64,000 bases of DNA from Pseudothermotoga elfii DSM 9442 = NBRC 107921 (lineage in GTDB: Bacteria; Thermotogota; Thermotogae; Thermotogales; DSM-5069). Shown here in pieces: positions 34,463 through 47,344 of this stretch. The notes under the pieces were generated by a model. The model ran no database searches. It was not told the origin of the DNA and saw only the letters and a program-made list of their open reading frames with translations. Position 1 is the first letter of the stretch. Each line of letters starts with the position of its first letter. A program made the translations under genes and the position numbers. The stretch spans positions 1,330,001 through 1,394,000 of the forward strand of contig NC_022792.1 of NCBI RefSeq assembly GCF_000504085.1, written 5' to 3'.

Positions 34463-35533
34463 ATGCCAAGATTGTACATAAATCTGAGATTACTCGAGAA
34501 AAACACAAAAGAAGTTCTTTCGCTTTGTTCAAAACACAATGTGGAACTCATAGGCGTGACGAAAGTTAGTCTCGGAGATCCGCAAGTTGCCCAATGTATA
34601 AGAAACGCTGGTGTGAATATCATAGGCGAGTCAAGGGTGGAAAATATTAAAAGGATGGTCAAATCTGGCATTAACAGGCCTTTTATGATGCTAAGAATAC
34701 CGGCTATCAGCCAACTTGAAGAAATTGTAGATCTGTGTGACTATATTCTCGTGTCTGAATTGAAAACTGTGGAAGCAATTGAGGAAATTTGCAAGAATGC
34801 CGGAAAGTCTGTCAACCTTATATACATGGTGGATGTTGGGGATCTGAGAGAAGGCGTGTGGTACAAGCAAGCAGAGGAAGAGATCTGTAAAGCCGTAAAG
34901 ATTTGCAAAACTTCCAGAATAATAGGTGTTGGGACAAATTTAGGTTGTTATGGTGGCATACTTCCAACAAATGAAAATATGGCAAAGCTTGTTTACATAA
35001 GAGATAAAATAGAACAGAGAACGAACACGCATCTGCCAATTGTTTCCGGTGGTAATACAGCGGCGCTGAGGCTACTTGAGCATAGCGATTTACCTGAAGG
35101 TGTTAATCAATACAGAGTTGGCGAGGCTATAATGCTTGGTACAGATGTGACAAACAATCGAAAAATTGACTGGCTCGAACAAAAAACAGTAGTTTTGGAA
35201 GCTGAGGTAATTGAAATGAAAACCAAACCTTCTGTCCCGGAAGGACAATCAGGTCTGGATGCATTTGGTAGACAACCTGTTTTTGTAGACAAAGGACTAA
35301 GAAAAAGGGCAATACTTGCTCTCGGTGAACAGGACACAGTGCCAAAGCATCTAAAACCCTTAGATAAAAATGCAGAAGTAATACATGCCTCAAGTGATCA
35401 CACTATAGTAGATATAACAGAAGTTCAAAGACAAATCAATGTTGGAGATACGATGAAATTCACACTGAGCTATGCAGCTTTGCTTAGAGCCATGACCTGC
35501 CCACACGTTGAAAAGATATACAGGGGGGAATAA
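34463..35533 (+). CDS. Alanine/ornithine racemase-family PLP enzyme
   Basis: A 356-residue fold III PLP enzyme. The cofactor lysine is K34 in LIGVTKVSLGDPQVAQ; other motifs are INLRLLEKNTKEVLSLCSKH, NIIGESRVENIKRM, MVDVGDLREGVWYKQAEEEI and VSGGNTAALRLLE. This places it in the ornithine racemase (YhfX/Orr) group rather than canonical Alr. Interconversion of L- and D-ornithine or lysine is likely; D-lysine occurs in Thermotoga peptidoglycan, so a cell-wall role is possible. Shine-Dalgarno AGGAGG precedes the ATG, 10 bp after era. Confidence 0.85.
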   Translation: MPRLYINLRLLEKNTKEVLSLCSKHNVELIGVTKVSLGDPQVAQCIRNAGVNIIGESRVENIKRMVKSGINRPFMMLRIPAISQLEEIVDLCDYILVSELKTVEAIEEICKNAGKSVNLIYMVDVGDLREGVWYKQAEEEICKAVKICKTSRIIGVGTNLGCYGGILPTNENMAKLVYIRDKIEQRTNTHLPIVSGGNTAALRLLEHSDLPEGVNQYRVGEAIMLGTDVTNNRKIDWLEQKTVVLEAEVIEMKTKPSVPEGQSGLDAFGRQPVFVDKGLRKRAILALGEQDTVPKHLKPLDKNAEVIHASSDHTIVDITEVQRQINVGDTMKFTLSYAALLRAMTCPHVEKIYRGE

Positions 35534-35535
35534 AA

Positions 35536-36906
35536 ATGGCATTTCTCGATGAGAGATATCTGCTTTCGAGTAAAACAGCTTTCGATCTTTATGAATCTGT
35601 CAAAAATCTGCCAATAGTTGATGCTCACAATCATGGTGATGTAAAAGAGATTGTTGAAAACAAAGGATGGAATGACATATGGGAAGTCGAAGCGGCAACG
35701 GATCATTATGTCTGGGAATTGATGAGAAGAAGGGGAGTACCTGAAGACAAGATAACGGGAAACGCTACAAATTATGAAAAATGGATAGCCCTGGCAGAAG
35801 TTTTTCCAAAATTTGCTGGCAATCCGACATACGAATGGGTTCATTTAGATCTGAAAAGGCGATTTGGAATTAACGAAACAATATCCAGGCAAACTGCTGA
35901 AACAATATGGTACAGATCAAAACAAATATTAAATGAAGATAAAATGAAGCCACAAAACATATTGAGAGAAATGAATGTAGAAATAATGTGTACAACAGAT
36001 GATCCTACTTCGGATCTGGTATACCACAAATTAGCCCGTGAAAAAATTCCCAGCATCAGAATTTTGCCAACCTGGAGGCCTGACAAAGCCTGCAAAATAG
36101 ATACAAAAGATTGGAAAAATTATGTCGAAAAGCTTTCAATGTCAACAAATACGGATATATCCAATCTTGATGATTTTTTAAACGCTCTCGAAAAAACTCA
36201 CGGATATTTCAATGATCTGGGATGCGTCTGTAGTGACCATGCTTTGCTCAATCCATTTTTGGAACCTGTCGATAAACACAAAGCAAGCCAGATATTTGAC
36301 AATTCCATGAAACAAAGTGCATCACACGAAGATCTGATGATCTTTCAATCTTATATGATGTATAAATTTGCAGAAATGAACACAAAAGAAAACTGGACGA
36401 TGCAACTCCATATAGGGTCGTACAGAGATTACAGGAAAAAACTCTTTGATTCACTTGGTCCTGACAGTGGTGGAGATATCTCGGCTGGCTTTGTAGATAT
36501 TGCAAGAGGGATGAAAGAATTTTTCAATGCTTTCGATGGTAAAGTAAAAATCATTATATATTGTATGGATATGACATATTTATCAGTTGCTGCAACCATA
36601 GCGCGCGCTTTTGAGAATATTTTTTTAGGTGCGCCATGGTGGTTTAATGACAGCCCATTTGGAATGAGATTTCAACTGCAATACATCGCATCTGTGGATC
36701 TGCTGAGTAATTTTGCAGGAATGGTAACGGATTCGCGCAAACTTATGTCGTATGGTTCACGTACCGAAATGTTCAGGAGAATTTTGTGCGATGTCGTTGG
36801 TGAAATGGTAGATAGAGGACAGATTCCATTCAAAGAAGCCTTAGAGCTTTGCAATGAGCTTTGCTATTTTAGGCCTAAGGAACTGTTTTTCTCGAGAAAG
36901 AGGTGA
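35536..36906 (+). CDS. uxaC: Uronate isomerase
   Basis: A 456-residue amidohydrolase-superfamily isomerase interconverting D-glucuronate/fructuronate and D-galacturonate/tagaturonate. Typical start FLDERYLLSSKTAFDLYESV, metal motif VDAHNHGDVKEI, WELMRRRGVPEDKITGNA, CTTDDPTSDL, MQLHIGSYRDYRKKLFDSLG, and a C-terminal LGAPWWFNDSPFGMRFQLQY and SYGSRTEMFRRILCD. Size fits the family (about 450-470). It starts 2 bp after the racemase gene with GGGGG upstream. Pectin/uronic acid genes are not adjacent. Confidence 0.95.
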   Translation: MAFLDERYLLSSKTAFDLYESVKNLPIVDAHNHGDVKEIVENKGWNDIWEVEAATDHYVWELMRRRGVPEDKITGNATNYEKWIALAEVFPKFAGNPTYEWVHLDLKRRFGINETISRQTAETIWYRSKQILNEDKMKPQNILREMNVEIMCTTDDPTSDLVYHKLAREKIPSIRILPTWRPDKACKIDTKDWKNYVEKLSMSTNTDISNLDDFLNALEKTHGYFNDLGCVCSDHALLNPFLEPVDKHKASQIFDNSMKQSASHEDLMIFQSYMMYKFAEMNTKENWTMQLHIGSYRDYRKKLFDSLGPDSGGDISAGFVDIARGMKEFFNAFDGKVKIIIYCMDMTYLSVAATIARAFENIFLGAPWWFNDSPFGMRFQLQYIASVDLLSNFAGMVTDSRKLMSYGSRTEMFRRILCDVVGEMVDRGQIPFKEALELCNELCYFRPKELFFSRKR

Positions 36907-36911
36907 ATTTC

Positions 36912-37070
36912 ATGGAATACACTGAATCAGACAAGAAAAAATTAGCCAAAAAGGTAAAAGAAGGTTATGAGCTTGTCGAAATAGTTTTCGATAAAAAAAG
37001 CAGATATGCAATTTTGCAAAAAAACGAGCAATACGTTGCTGTAAAACTCTCTAAAGCAAAAGAAAAATAA
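36912..37070 (+). CDS. Small hypothetical protein (52 aa)
   Basis: ATG at 36912 with GAGGTG 7 nt upstream, stop TAA at 37068-37070. The peptide (MEYTESDKKKLAKKVKEGYE, then LVEIVFDKKSRYAILQKNEQ and YVAVKLSKAKEK) is lysine-rich with alternating hydrophobics that could form a small beta sheet after a helix. It begins 5 bp after uxaC, so it is co-transcribed. No family recognised. Confidence 0.6.
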   Translation: MEYTESDKKKLAKKVKEGYELVEIVFDKKSRYAILQKNEQYVAVKLSKAKEK

Positions 37071-37262
37071 TATCGCTAACCCTGGTTTGCATTTTTCCAT
37101 TGAGCAGGTCTGACTGTGCACAATTTTTCAGAAACCCACGATCACTTCAAGTGAATCTTGGAAACTTTCTATTATTATTTAAATATTTCAGCAAGCGTTT
37201 TTAGCCTTTTTATGATAGGACTGAAAATACCCCCTATTTTTAATCTTAGATGAAATATGACT

Positions 37263-37291
37263 TGACTTTCACTTACTAAATGATTATACTT
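37263..37291 (+). promoter_or_regulatory. Promoter of the sugar-utilisation operon
   Basis: TTGACT (37263-37268), 17-nt spacer, TATACT (37286-37291). Predicted start near 37298, i.e. at the left edge of the triple operator. The 190 bases before it (37071-37262) hold only a short dyad near 37139-37152 and no gene. Confidence 0.78.
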
Positions 37292-37298
37292 ATTACGG

Positions 37299-37334
37299 TA
37301 ATCGTTTACTTAAACGTTTAAGTAAACGATTACT
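37299..37334. promoter_or_regulatory. Triple LacI-type operator, 36-bp perfect palindrome
   Basis: Three CG-centred 12-mers abut without spacing: GTAATCGTTTAC (37299-37310), TTAAACGTTTAA (37311-37322) and GTAAACGATTAC (37323-37334). The middle one is a perfect dyad; the outer two are mirror images of each other with one mismatch within each. The entire 36 bp is its own reverse complement. Each unit matches the general form of LacI/GalR-family operators, and the block covers the expected transcription start. The LacI-family gene at 40465 in the same operon is the obvious ligand-responsive binder. Confidence 0.85.
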
Positions 37335-37360
37335 ATATCGTAGACCGGAGGTGAGCTGCT

Positions 37361-38605
37361 GTGAGTAAAAAAGTTTTCATCGCGATTGTTTTAACTGTCG
37401 CTCTTTTCACCCAACTTCACGGCAAAACCTTTTTAAGAGCTGCTACATGGGATGAAGCAGAAGGAGCAAAGTGGGTAAAAGAAGTTTTCTCAAAGTACGA
37501 GCAAATGAACCCTCAGGTAAAAATCAATGTTCAGAGCATCACACAGGGATACGATGACAAGATCATAACAAGCCTGGCAGGCGGGACTCCTCCTGATCTG
37601 TTTATGTGGTGGGACTATCCAAGATTAGCTTCGCTGGATGTCTTAACTCCACTGGAAAATCTTGTAGATCTTAGCAATATTGATCCAATGTTGGTTAAAT
37701 GGGTTTCCTACAACGGACACGTTTGGGGTATACCGAAAGATTGGACCACGAGAGTTATATGGTTCAATAAGGAAGTTTTCGACAAGTATGGTGTTCCATA
37801 CCCCGATAACAACTGGACCTGGAAAGAATTTAGAGAAGTAGCCAAAAAACTCACCCACCCTGAAGAAAAAGTCTGGGGTTTTCTGGTAACACCTTACGTT
37901 TATGAGTGGGAAGGATATGTTCGAATGAATGGCGGAAGCTATTTATCTCCTGACACAAGTACGATGAATGGTTATCTTAATAGCAAAGAAACAATTGAAG
38001 CGATAGAATTTCTAACAAATCTTTATTTGATTGACGGCGTTTCTCCATCACCATCTTTGATTTCAGCTTCTGGTGGAAGCTACGCAATGTTTGAATCGGG
38101 AAAAGTTGCCATGATAGACGATGGAGTCTGGTTTATAGGTTACATGAGATCTAGAAATCCCAGTCTCACTATACAAGACTTAGCTAAAAAATTTGGATGT
38201 GTTTTTCCGCCTCATCCCGAAGGAAAACAACTCAAAGTTATGATTCATAATTCGGCCTGGGTCATTCCAAAAAACTCTAAAAACAAAGAAATAGCACTGG
38301 ATATAATACGATTTTTAGCAAAAGAAGGTGGTAGAACCATGGCGGAAGGTGGTTGGGCTTTTCCAATAGATATGAAGATAGCTGAGGAAATGAAATTGTA
38401 TGAAGATCCTATTTTAGGAACATTTTTGAAACTTCTTCCATATGCCGTCGAAGATCCTTCTTTTCTCAAAAGATCTGATTGGAGCGAGAAATTCGAGCAG
38501 TATATAGCAGATGCATTTGATCTAATTATGCTAAGAAAAGCTACTGTTGAAGAAGCTCTTAACAAAGCTGTCGAAGAGTCTGAAAAAGCTTTGGGTAGAA
38601 AATAA
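37361..38605 (+). CDS. Sugar ABC transporter substrate-binding protein
   Basis: A 414-residue exported protein of the MalE/UgpB type (family 1). Signal peptide at 1-21 (KVFIAIVLTVALFTQLHG), then FLRAATWDEAEGAKWVKEVF, SITQGYDDKIITSLAGGTPP, DLFMWWDYPRLASL, VWGIPKDWTTRVIWFNKEVF and WVIPKNSKNKEIALDIIRFL. GTG start at 37361 follows GGAGGTGAG. It feeds the two permeases downstream. Neighbouring beta-galactosidase and GH63-like enzymes point to an oligosaccharide, perhaps a beta-galactoside. A hairpin after its stop probably favours its expression over that of the permeases. Confidence 0.93.
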   Translation: MSKKVFIAIVLTVALFTQLHGKTFLRAATWDEAEGAKWVKEVFSKYEQMNPQVKINVQSITQGYDDKIITSLAGGTPPDLFMWWDYPRLASLDVLTPLENLVDLSNIDPMLVKWVSYNGHVWGIPKDWTTRVIWFNKEVFDKYGVPYPDNNWTWKEFREVAKKLTHPEEKVWGFLVTPYVYEWEGYVRMNGGSYLSPDTSTMNGYLNSKETIEAIEFLTNLYLIDGVSPSPSLISASGGSYAMFESGKVAMIDDGVWFIGYMRSRNPSLTIQDLAKKFGCVFPPHPEGKQLKVMIHNSAWVIPKNSKNKEIALDIIRFLAKEGGRTMAEGGWAFPIDMKIAEEMKLYEDPILGTFLKLLPYAVEDPSFLKRSDWSEKFEQYIADAFDLIMLRKATVEEALNKAVEESEKALGRK

Positions 38606-38621
38606 AAGGAGGTGTATGAGT

Positions 38622-38647
38622 CCGGTTGCTCTATTCAGGGCAACCGG
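38622..38647 (+). promoter_or_regulatory. Intercistronic hairpin after the binding-protein gene
   Basis: CCGGTTGC (38622-38629), 10-nt loop, GCAACCGG (38640-38647): perfect 8-bp stem, followed by ATTATTATT. It lies between a strong Shine-Dalgarno (AAGGAGG, 38606-38612) and the likely permease start. It may stabilise the upstream mRNA, attenuate transcription, or bring the ribosome site closer to the ATG. Confidence 0.65.
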
Positions 38648-38656
38648 ATTATTATT

Positions 38657-39565
38657 ATGGTTAATAATCTTTTTATGCGGCGCAGAAAGAAAAACATAGC
38701 CGGATATTTATTCATATTGCCATGGTTAATTGGATTTTGCCTTTTTACAGCTGGACCAATACTTTTTTCTATATTCTTGAGTTTTCATGAATGGCACATA
38801 TTTGATAAGATGAAATGGATTGGAATTGAAAACTATAAAAAACTTTTTGCAGATCCCCTTTTTTACCACTCTTTAAAGGTAACATTCTATTACGCTGCGA
38901 TAAGTGTTCCTGTTGGCTTGGTTGTGGGATTGTTTCTTGCAGTCTTGCTGTATCAAAAAGTTAAAGGTACATCTGTATTCAGGACAATTTTCTATATACC
39001 TTCAATAGTTCCTGTTGTCGCAACCGCGACACTCTGGATCTGGATATACAATCCAGAATACGGAATACTTAATTTCTTGCTCGCCAAGATAGGTGTAAGA
39101 GGACCAGATTGGCTTTATAGTACAAAGTGGGTTGTCCCTGCAATAGCTTTTATGAATGCATGGACAGCAGGGCCCAACATGATAATATATCTTGCCAGTT
39201 TAGAAGATATTCCAAAAGTATACTGGGATGCTGCAAAAGTAGATGGTGCAAATAGCTGGCAAAGGTTCTGGCACATTACAATTCCATTTCTCAGTCCTAC
39301 GACATTCTTCCTGCTTATCACAAACGTTATGGGAGCTCTCCAGACTTTTGCTCAAGCTTACATAATGGGTGGAGGGGGTAGAGGGTTTGGAGCTCCTGCA
39401 AATGCTTCTTTGTTTTATTGTCTGTATCTCTATGAACAAGGATGGTCCTGGTTCAACATGGGATACGCTTCCTCATTGTCTTGGGTATTGACACTGATTA
39501 TTTTCACTCTCACATTGATAATATTCAAAACCTCTAATAAGTGGGTTTATTACGAGAGGAGTTGA
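38657..39565 (+). CDS. Sugar ABC transporter permease, MalF type
   Basis: A protein of about 302 residues with six transmembrane helices. It begins near MRRRKKNIAGYLFILPWLIG, has the N-terminal PILFSIFLSFHEWHIFDKM segment, and the EAA-loop equivalent YWDAAKVDGANSWQRFWHIT followed by IPFL. The frame is open from a GTG at 38612 that would overlap its own Shine-Dalgarno. ATG at 38657 or 38675 gives the normal N-terminus but lacks an adjacent ribosome site. Pairs with the next permease; ATPase not encoded here. Confidence 0.9.
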   Translation: MVNNLFMRRRKKNIAGYLFILPWLIGFCLFTAGPILFSIFLSFHEWHIFDKMKWIGIENYKKLFADPLFYHSLKVTFYYAAISVPVGLVVGLFLAVLLYQKVKGTSVFRTIFYIPSIVPVVATATLWIWIYNPEYGILNFLLAKIGVRGPDWLYSTKWVVPAIAFMNAWTAGPNMIIYLASLEDIPKVYWDAAKVDGANSWQRFWHITIPFLSPTTFFLLITNVMGALQTFAQAYIMGGGGRGFGAPANASLFYCLYLYEQGWSWFNMGYASSLSWVLTLIIFTLTLIIFKTSNKWVYYERS

Positions 39566-39569
39566 AAAT

Positions 39570-40385
39570 GTGAAAAACATTTTTCTATATCTTGCACTCA
39601 TTTTATTGTCTATAATCTTTATTATGCCATTTATGTGGATGTTTAGCACTTCTCTTAAAAGTGGGGAGGATGAAATATTCTCATACCCACCGAAATTGCT
39701 TCCCGAGAATTTTAATTTTTCAAATTATAAGAAAGTTTTGGAACTTTTCCCCTGGTTAACTTTTCTAAAAAACTCGGCTGTTATAACTGGTTTGAGCACT
39801 ATAGGCATAGTCCTATCATCTTCCTTAGCAGCTTTTGCTTTTGCAACTCTTGAATTCAAAGGGAGGGATAAATTATTTATTTTAGTGATATCAACCATGA
39901 TGGTTCCATATTACACAACATTGATTCCACAATATATACTGTTCAGCAAACTGGGATGGATAGACACACTAAAACCTTTATGGGTTCCCTCATTTTTTGG
40001 ATCAGCTTATTTTATATTTCTCCTCAGGCAATTTTTCAAAAGTATCCCGAAAGAATTATTTGAAGCAGCTAAAATAGATGGTTGTAGTATTTTTCAGATA
40101 TTCTACAAAATCTATTTTCCTCTTGCAAAACCAGCTGTCATAACAGTTGTAATATTGCAATTTATGTCAGCGTGGGGAGATTTCTTTGGACCGTTGATAT
40201 ATCTCCAATCCGAAGAAAAATACACCCTCGTTCTGGGGTTGAATGCATTTAGAGGTATGTATTACACATCCTGGCATTATCTCATGGCAGCAACATGTAT
40301 GGTCACAATACCTTCGCTAATAGTCTTTGCACTTGGGCAGAAACATATAATAGGTGGAATAACAATTACTGGTATGAAATCTTAA
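39570..40385 (+). CDS. Sugar ABC transporter permease, MalG type
   Basis: A 271-residue permease with six helices; start MKNIFLYLALILLSIIFIMP, then MWMFSTSLKSGEDEIFSYPP, and the EAA loop LFEAAKIDGCSIFQIFYKIY followed by FPLAKPA. GTG start with GAGGAG upstream, 4 bp after the MalF-type gene. With its partner it forms the channel for the sugar bound by the product of the gene at 37361. Confidence 0.93.
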   Translation: MKNIFLYLALILLSIIFIMPFMWMFSTSLKSGEDEIFSYPPKLLPENFNFSNYKKVLELFPWLTFLKNSAVITGLSTIGIVLSSSLAAFAFATLEFKGRDKLFILVISTMMVPYYTTLIPQYILFSKLGWIDTLKPLWVPSFFGSAYFIFLLRQFFKSIPKELFEAAKIDGCSIFQIFYKIYFPLAKPAVITVVILQFMSAWGDFFGPLIYLQSEEKYTLVLGLNAFRGMYYTSWHYLMAATCMVTIPSLIVFALGQKHIIGGITITGMKS

Positions 40386-40464
40386 TACTTATTCTTTCTG
40401 CAGAATAAAGCAGTATCAGCGATAGAATTGAAATCAGAAATCTATATATGAGGAAGGTGCAAAC

Positions 40465-41516
40465 ATGAAAAAAAGATACGCAACTCTAAAGGATATAGCT
40501 AAAGCGCTGGGAGTTTCTGTTACTACTGTCCATAAGGCACTTAATGGGCATCCTGATGTCAGTGAAGAAACAAGAAAAAGAGTTCTTGAAGTCACTGAAA
40601 AACTTGGTTATATAAAAAATGAAACAGCTTCTAATTTGAGAACTTCCGGCTCCAATACTATCGCTTTTATAAGCTCGAATATATCTAACCCGTTTTATGA
40701 ACAAGTTATCAAAGGAATGAATCAAGCTGCCGAAGATTTCGGTTACATGTTGCTTATAACAAATCTAATTAATGATTCACGTGACGATCTGGTAAGAAGT
40801 ATAGAGATTCTCATGAAAAAAAGAATAGACGGCTTAATAATAGCAGCAAATATGTTAGCCCTGAATCACCAAGATTTGAGAAAGTACAAAATAAGAGAAT
40901 TTTGTGTGGCATTCGGAACAGTTTTTCCACCGGAAGAATTTGATGTGGTCTCTCCAAACAATTTTAAAGGAGGATATATAGCAACAAAACATCTTATAGA
41001 ATCTGGTTGCAAAAAAATAGCTATGCTTCACTCATCAAATTTCGAAATAGAAAAAAATCTCAATGAAAGATTTAAGGGTTATCTAAGGGCCCTGCAAGAT
41101 CATAATATTGAATTTTCGCAAGAATTGTTATTTATACAAAAACAATTTATGAGTAAATCATACGGTACTCAATCTGCTTATGAGATTTTGAAAGAGAAAT
41201 TGAAAACAACGCAATTTGACGGACTTTTTTGTTATAATGACGAGACTGCTTACGGTGCTATAGAAGCTATAAAAGAAAGTGGACTTAGAATCCCGGAAGA
41301 TATAGCTGTTGTTGGATACGACAATCTGGAGTTTTCCCGAATGATTTCCCCACAGCTTACATCAATAACTTTCGACAAATATAAACTCGGCTACAAAGCT
41401 GTTGAAATGCTTTTAGAGAGGATTAATCATCCAGAGCTGAATCCAAGAATAGAACTCATTGACGTAAAAATTGTCGTGAGAGAAAGTTCTAAAGGAGGTA
41501 TAAAAGGAGGTATAAG

Positions 41517-41520
<4 letters not shown>
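40465..41520 (+). CDS. LacI-family transcriptional regulator
   Basis: A 351-residue repressor. Helix-turn-helix and hinge at 1-60: ATLKDIAKALGVSVTTVHKA, LNGHPDVSEETRKRVLEVTE. The periplasmic-binding-like sensor domain follows: TIAFISSNISNPFYEQVIKG, RIDGLIIAANML, GLFCYNDETAYGAIEAIKES, GLRIPEDIAVVGYDNLEFSR. ATG follows GAGGAAGGTG. It sits inside the operon it likely controls through the triple operator at 37299. Its last codons contain a 12-bp tandem duplication (KGGIKGGIR) that is also two copies of the next gene's ribosome site. Confidence 0.93.
41491..41514 (+). repeat. 12-bp tandem duplication carrying two Shine-Dalgarno sequences
   Basis: AAAGGAGGTATA occurs at 41491-41502 and again at 41503-41514. 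It encodes KGGI twice at the end of the LacI-family protein. The second copy is at the correct distance from the next start codon at 41517; the first is a spare. The unit is divisible by three, so both genes stay in frame. Confidence 0.85.
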
Positions 41521-46252
<4,732 letters not shown>

Positions 46253-46255
46253 GAT

Positions 46256-46528
46256 TTGGCCTTGATTATAATCCTGTCCTTTGCCTTAGGCATAGTATCA
46301 GGTGCTTTTTTTAAAGTAACTTTGCCTAAAAAAATTAACGTCGTGAATATTATAGTTATTGCCCTTTTGTTTTTTATGGGTCTCAATCTCGGGTCAAACA
46401 AGGATTTACTCAAAGTTCTACCAAGTGTAGGAATAACAGGTTTATTGATAGCTTTTTTTTCAGCTGGATGCAGCATTATCTTTGCATGGTTATTTGAATA
46501 TTTTTCAAAAAGAGGTGGCAAAAAATGA
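46256..46528 (+). CDS. LysO-type exporter, N-terminal half (separate gene)
   Basis: A 90-residue membrane protein with three hydrophobic segments (about 3-20, 28-46, 55-78). ILSFALGIVSGAFFKVTLPK, LLFFMGLNLGSNKDLLKVLP match the first third of the lysine exporter LysO/YbjE (PF03956). In E. coli LysO is one polypeptide of about 300 residues; here it is two genes overlapping by 4 bp. Start TTG at 46256 with CAGGAGGG upstream, 3 bp after lacZ. Confidence 0.75.
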   Translation: MALIIILSFALGIVSGAFFKVTLPKKINVVNIIVIALLFFMGLNLGSNKDLLKVLPSVGITGLLIAFFSAGCSIIFAWLFEYFSKRGGKK

Positions 46529-47100
46529 TACAAACTCTGGCAGTTTTTTTAGCAGGTATATTTTTTGGCAAGTTTATACATTTTGAAATTCCTGAGTGGT
46601 TTTTTACAATACTACTTGTAGCTTTAGTCTTCACTGTTGGAATAAGCATAGGCAATGAAGAAAAAATACTGAGTAAAATAAAAAAGAACCTCAATACTAT
46701 CATAATCTTAAGCATTTTAACAATTACAGGAAGTTTGCTTGGTGGTTTTATAGCAAGTTTTTTCACCAAGCTCGACATAAGAGAAGCTGTAGGGGCCTCT
46801 GCTGGACTTGGCTGGTACAGTTTGTCTGCAATCATGATAAGTGAGGTTCATTCGCATTCTCTGGGCACCATATCTTTTATTGCAAACATCTTTCGCGAAC
46901 TTTTATCAATCATCGTTGTGCCTTTTCTGGCAAAAATCACAAAATACGGTGCAATATCGTGCGCTGGTGCGACATCAATGGATACCCTGCTTGGATTGAT
47001 TTCTAAATATGTGCCAAAACAAGAAGTGTTAGTTGCTTTTGGTCATGGAGTTATACTGTCAACTTTCGTGCCAGTATTAATAACATTTATATTCTCATAA
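46525..47100 (+). CDS. LysO-type exporter, C-terminal part (separate gene)
   Basis: A 191-residue membrane protein with six hydrophobic segments. VFTVGISIGNEEKILSKIKK, the core GASAGLGWYSLSAIMISEVH, SLGTISFIANIFRELLSIIV and SCAGATSMDTLLGLISKYVP are typical of LysO, which exports L-lysine and thialysine. It presumably assembles with the 90-residue partner encoded just upstream. Why it follows sugar genes is unclear; the shared lacI-type control would be unusual for an amino-acid exporter. Confidence 0.82.
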   Translation: MIQTLAVFLAGIFFGKFIHFEIPEWFFTILLVALVFTVGISIGNEEKILSKIKKNLNTIIILSILTITGSLLGGFIASFFTKLDIREAVGASAGLGWYSLSAIMISEVHSHSLGTISFIANIFRELLSIIVVPFLAKITKYGAISCAGATSMDTLLGLISKYVPKQEVLVAFGHGVILSTFVPVLITFIFS

Positions 47101-47146
47101 TTTTATAAATGGTATCTTGCCGATCAATCTACTGAAAGTCAGGTTA

Positions 47147-47175
47147 TTCACATAAATTGCTTTTTGTGATAAAAT
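47147..47175 (+). promoter_or_regulatory. Promoter of the thiamine-transport operon
   Basis: TTCACA (47147-47152), 17-nt spacer, TAAAAT (47170-47175), placing transcription start shortly before the TPP riboswitch. Confidence 0.6.
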
Positions 47176-47196
47176 GAGAATATCAAGTAAATATTT

Positions 47197-47297
47197 GTGC
47201 AGGGGAGCTTCTAACCCGAGGCTGAGAGGAGGACGGAAGTCCTCGACCCTTGAACCTGATCCGGGTAATGCCGGCGTAGGGAGCAAACCAAAAACAA
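47197..47297 (+). ncRNA. TPP riboswitch (THI element)
   Basis: Conserved parts appear in order: GGGGAGCTT, GGCTGAGAGG, a variable hairpin (GAGGACGGAAGTCCTC), GACCCTTGAACCTGATCCGG and GTAATGCCGGCGTAGGGA. Ligand binding should switch off the downstream thiamine importer, here through the hairpin at 47302-47320. Confidence 0.96.
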
Positions 47298-47301
47298 AAT
47301 T

Positions 47302-47320
47302 ACCCCGCCGCCGGCGGGGT
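47302..47320 (+). terminator. Riboswitch expression-platform terminator
   Basis: ACCCCGCC (47302-47309), loop GCC, GGCGGGGT (47313-47320), followed by TTTAAT. It is very stable but has a short U-run, and lies between the THI element and the thiB ribosome site (AGGAGGTGG). Confidence 0.7.
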
Positions 47321-47344
47321 TTAATCTTAGAGGAGGTGGTACGT

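Noticed and set aside
47174-47344. Upstream extension of the thiB reading frame
   Set aside because: The extension translates the TPP riboswitch and terminator; the ATG at 47345 has the ribosome site and signal peptide.
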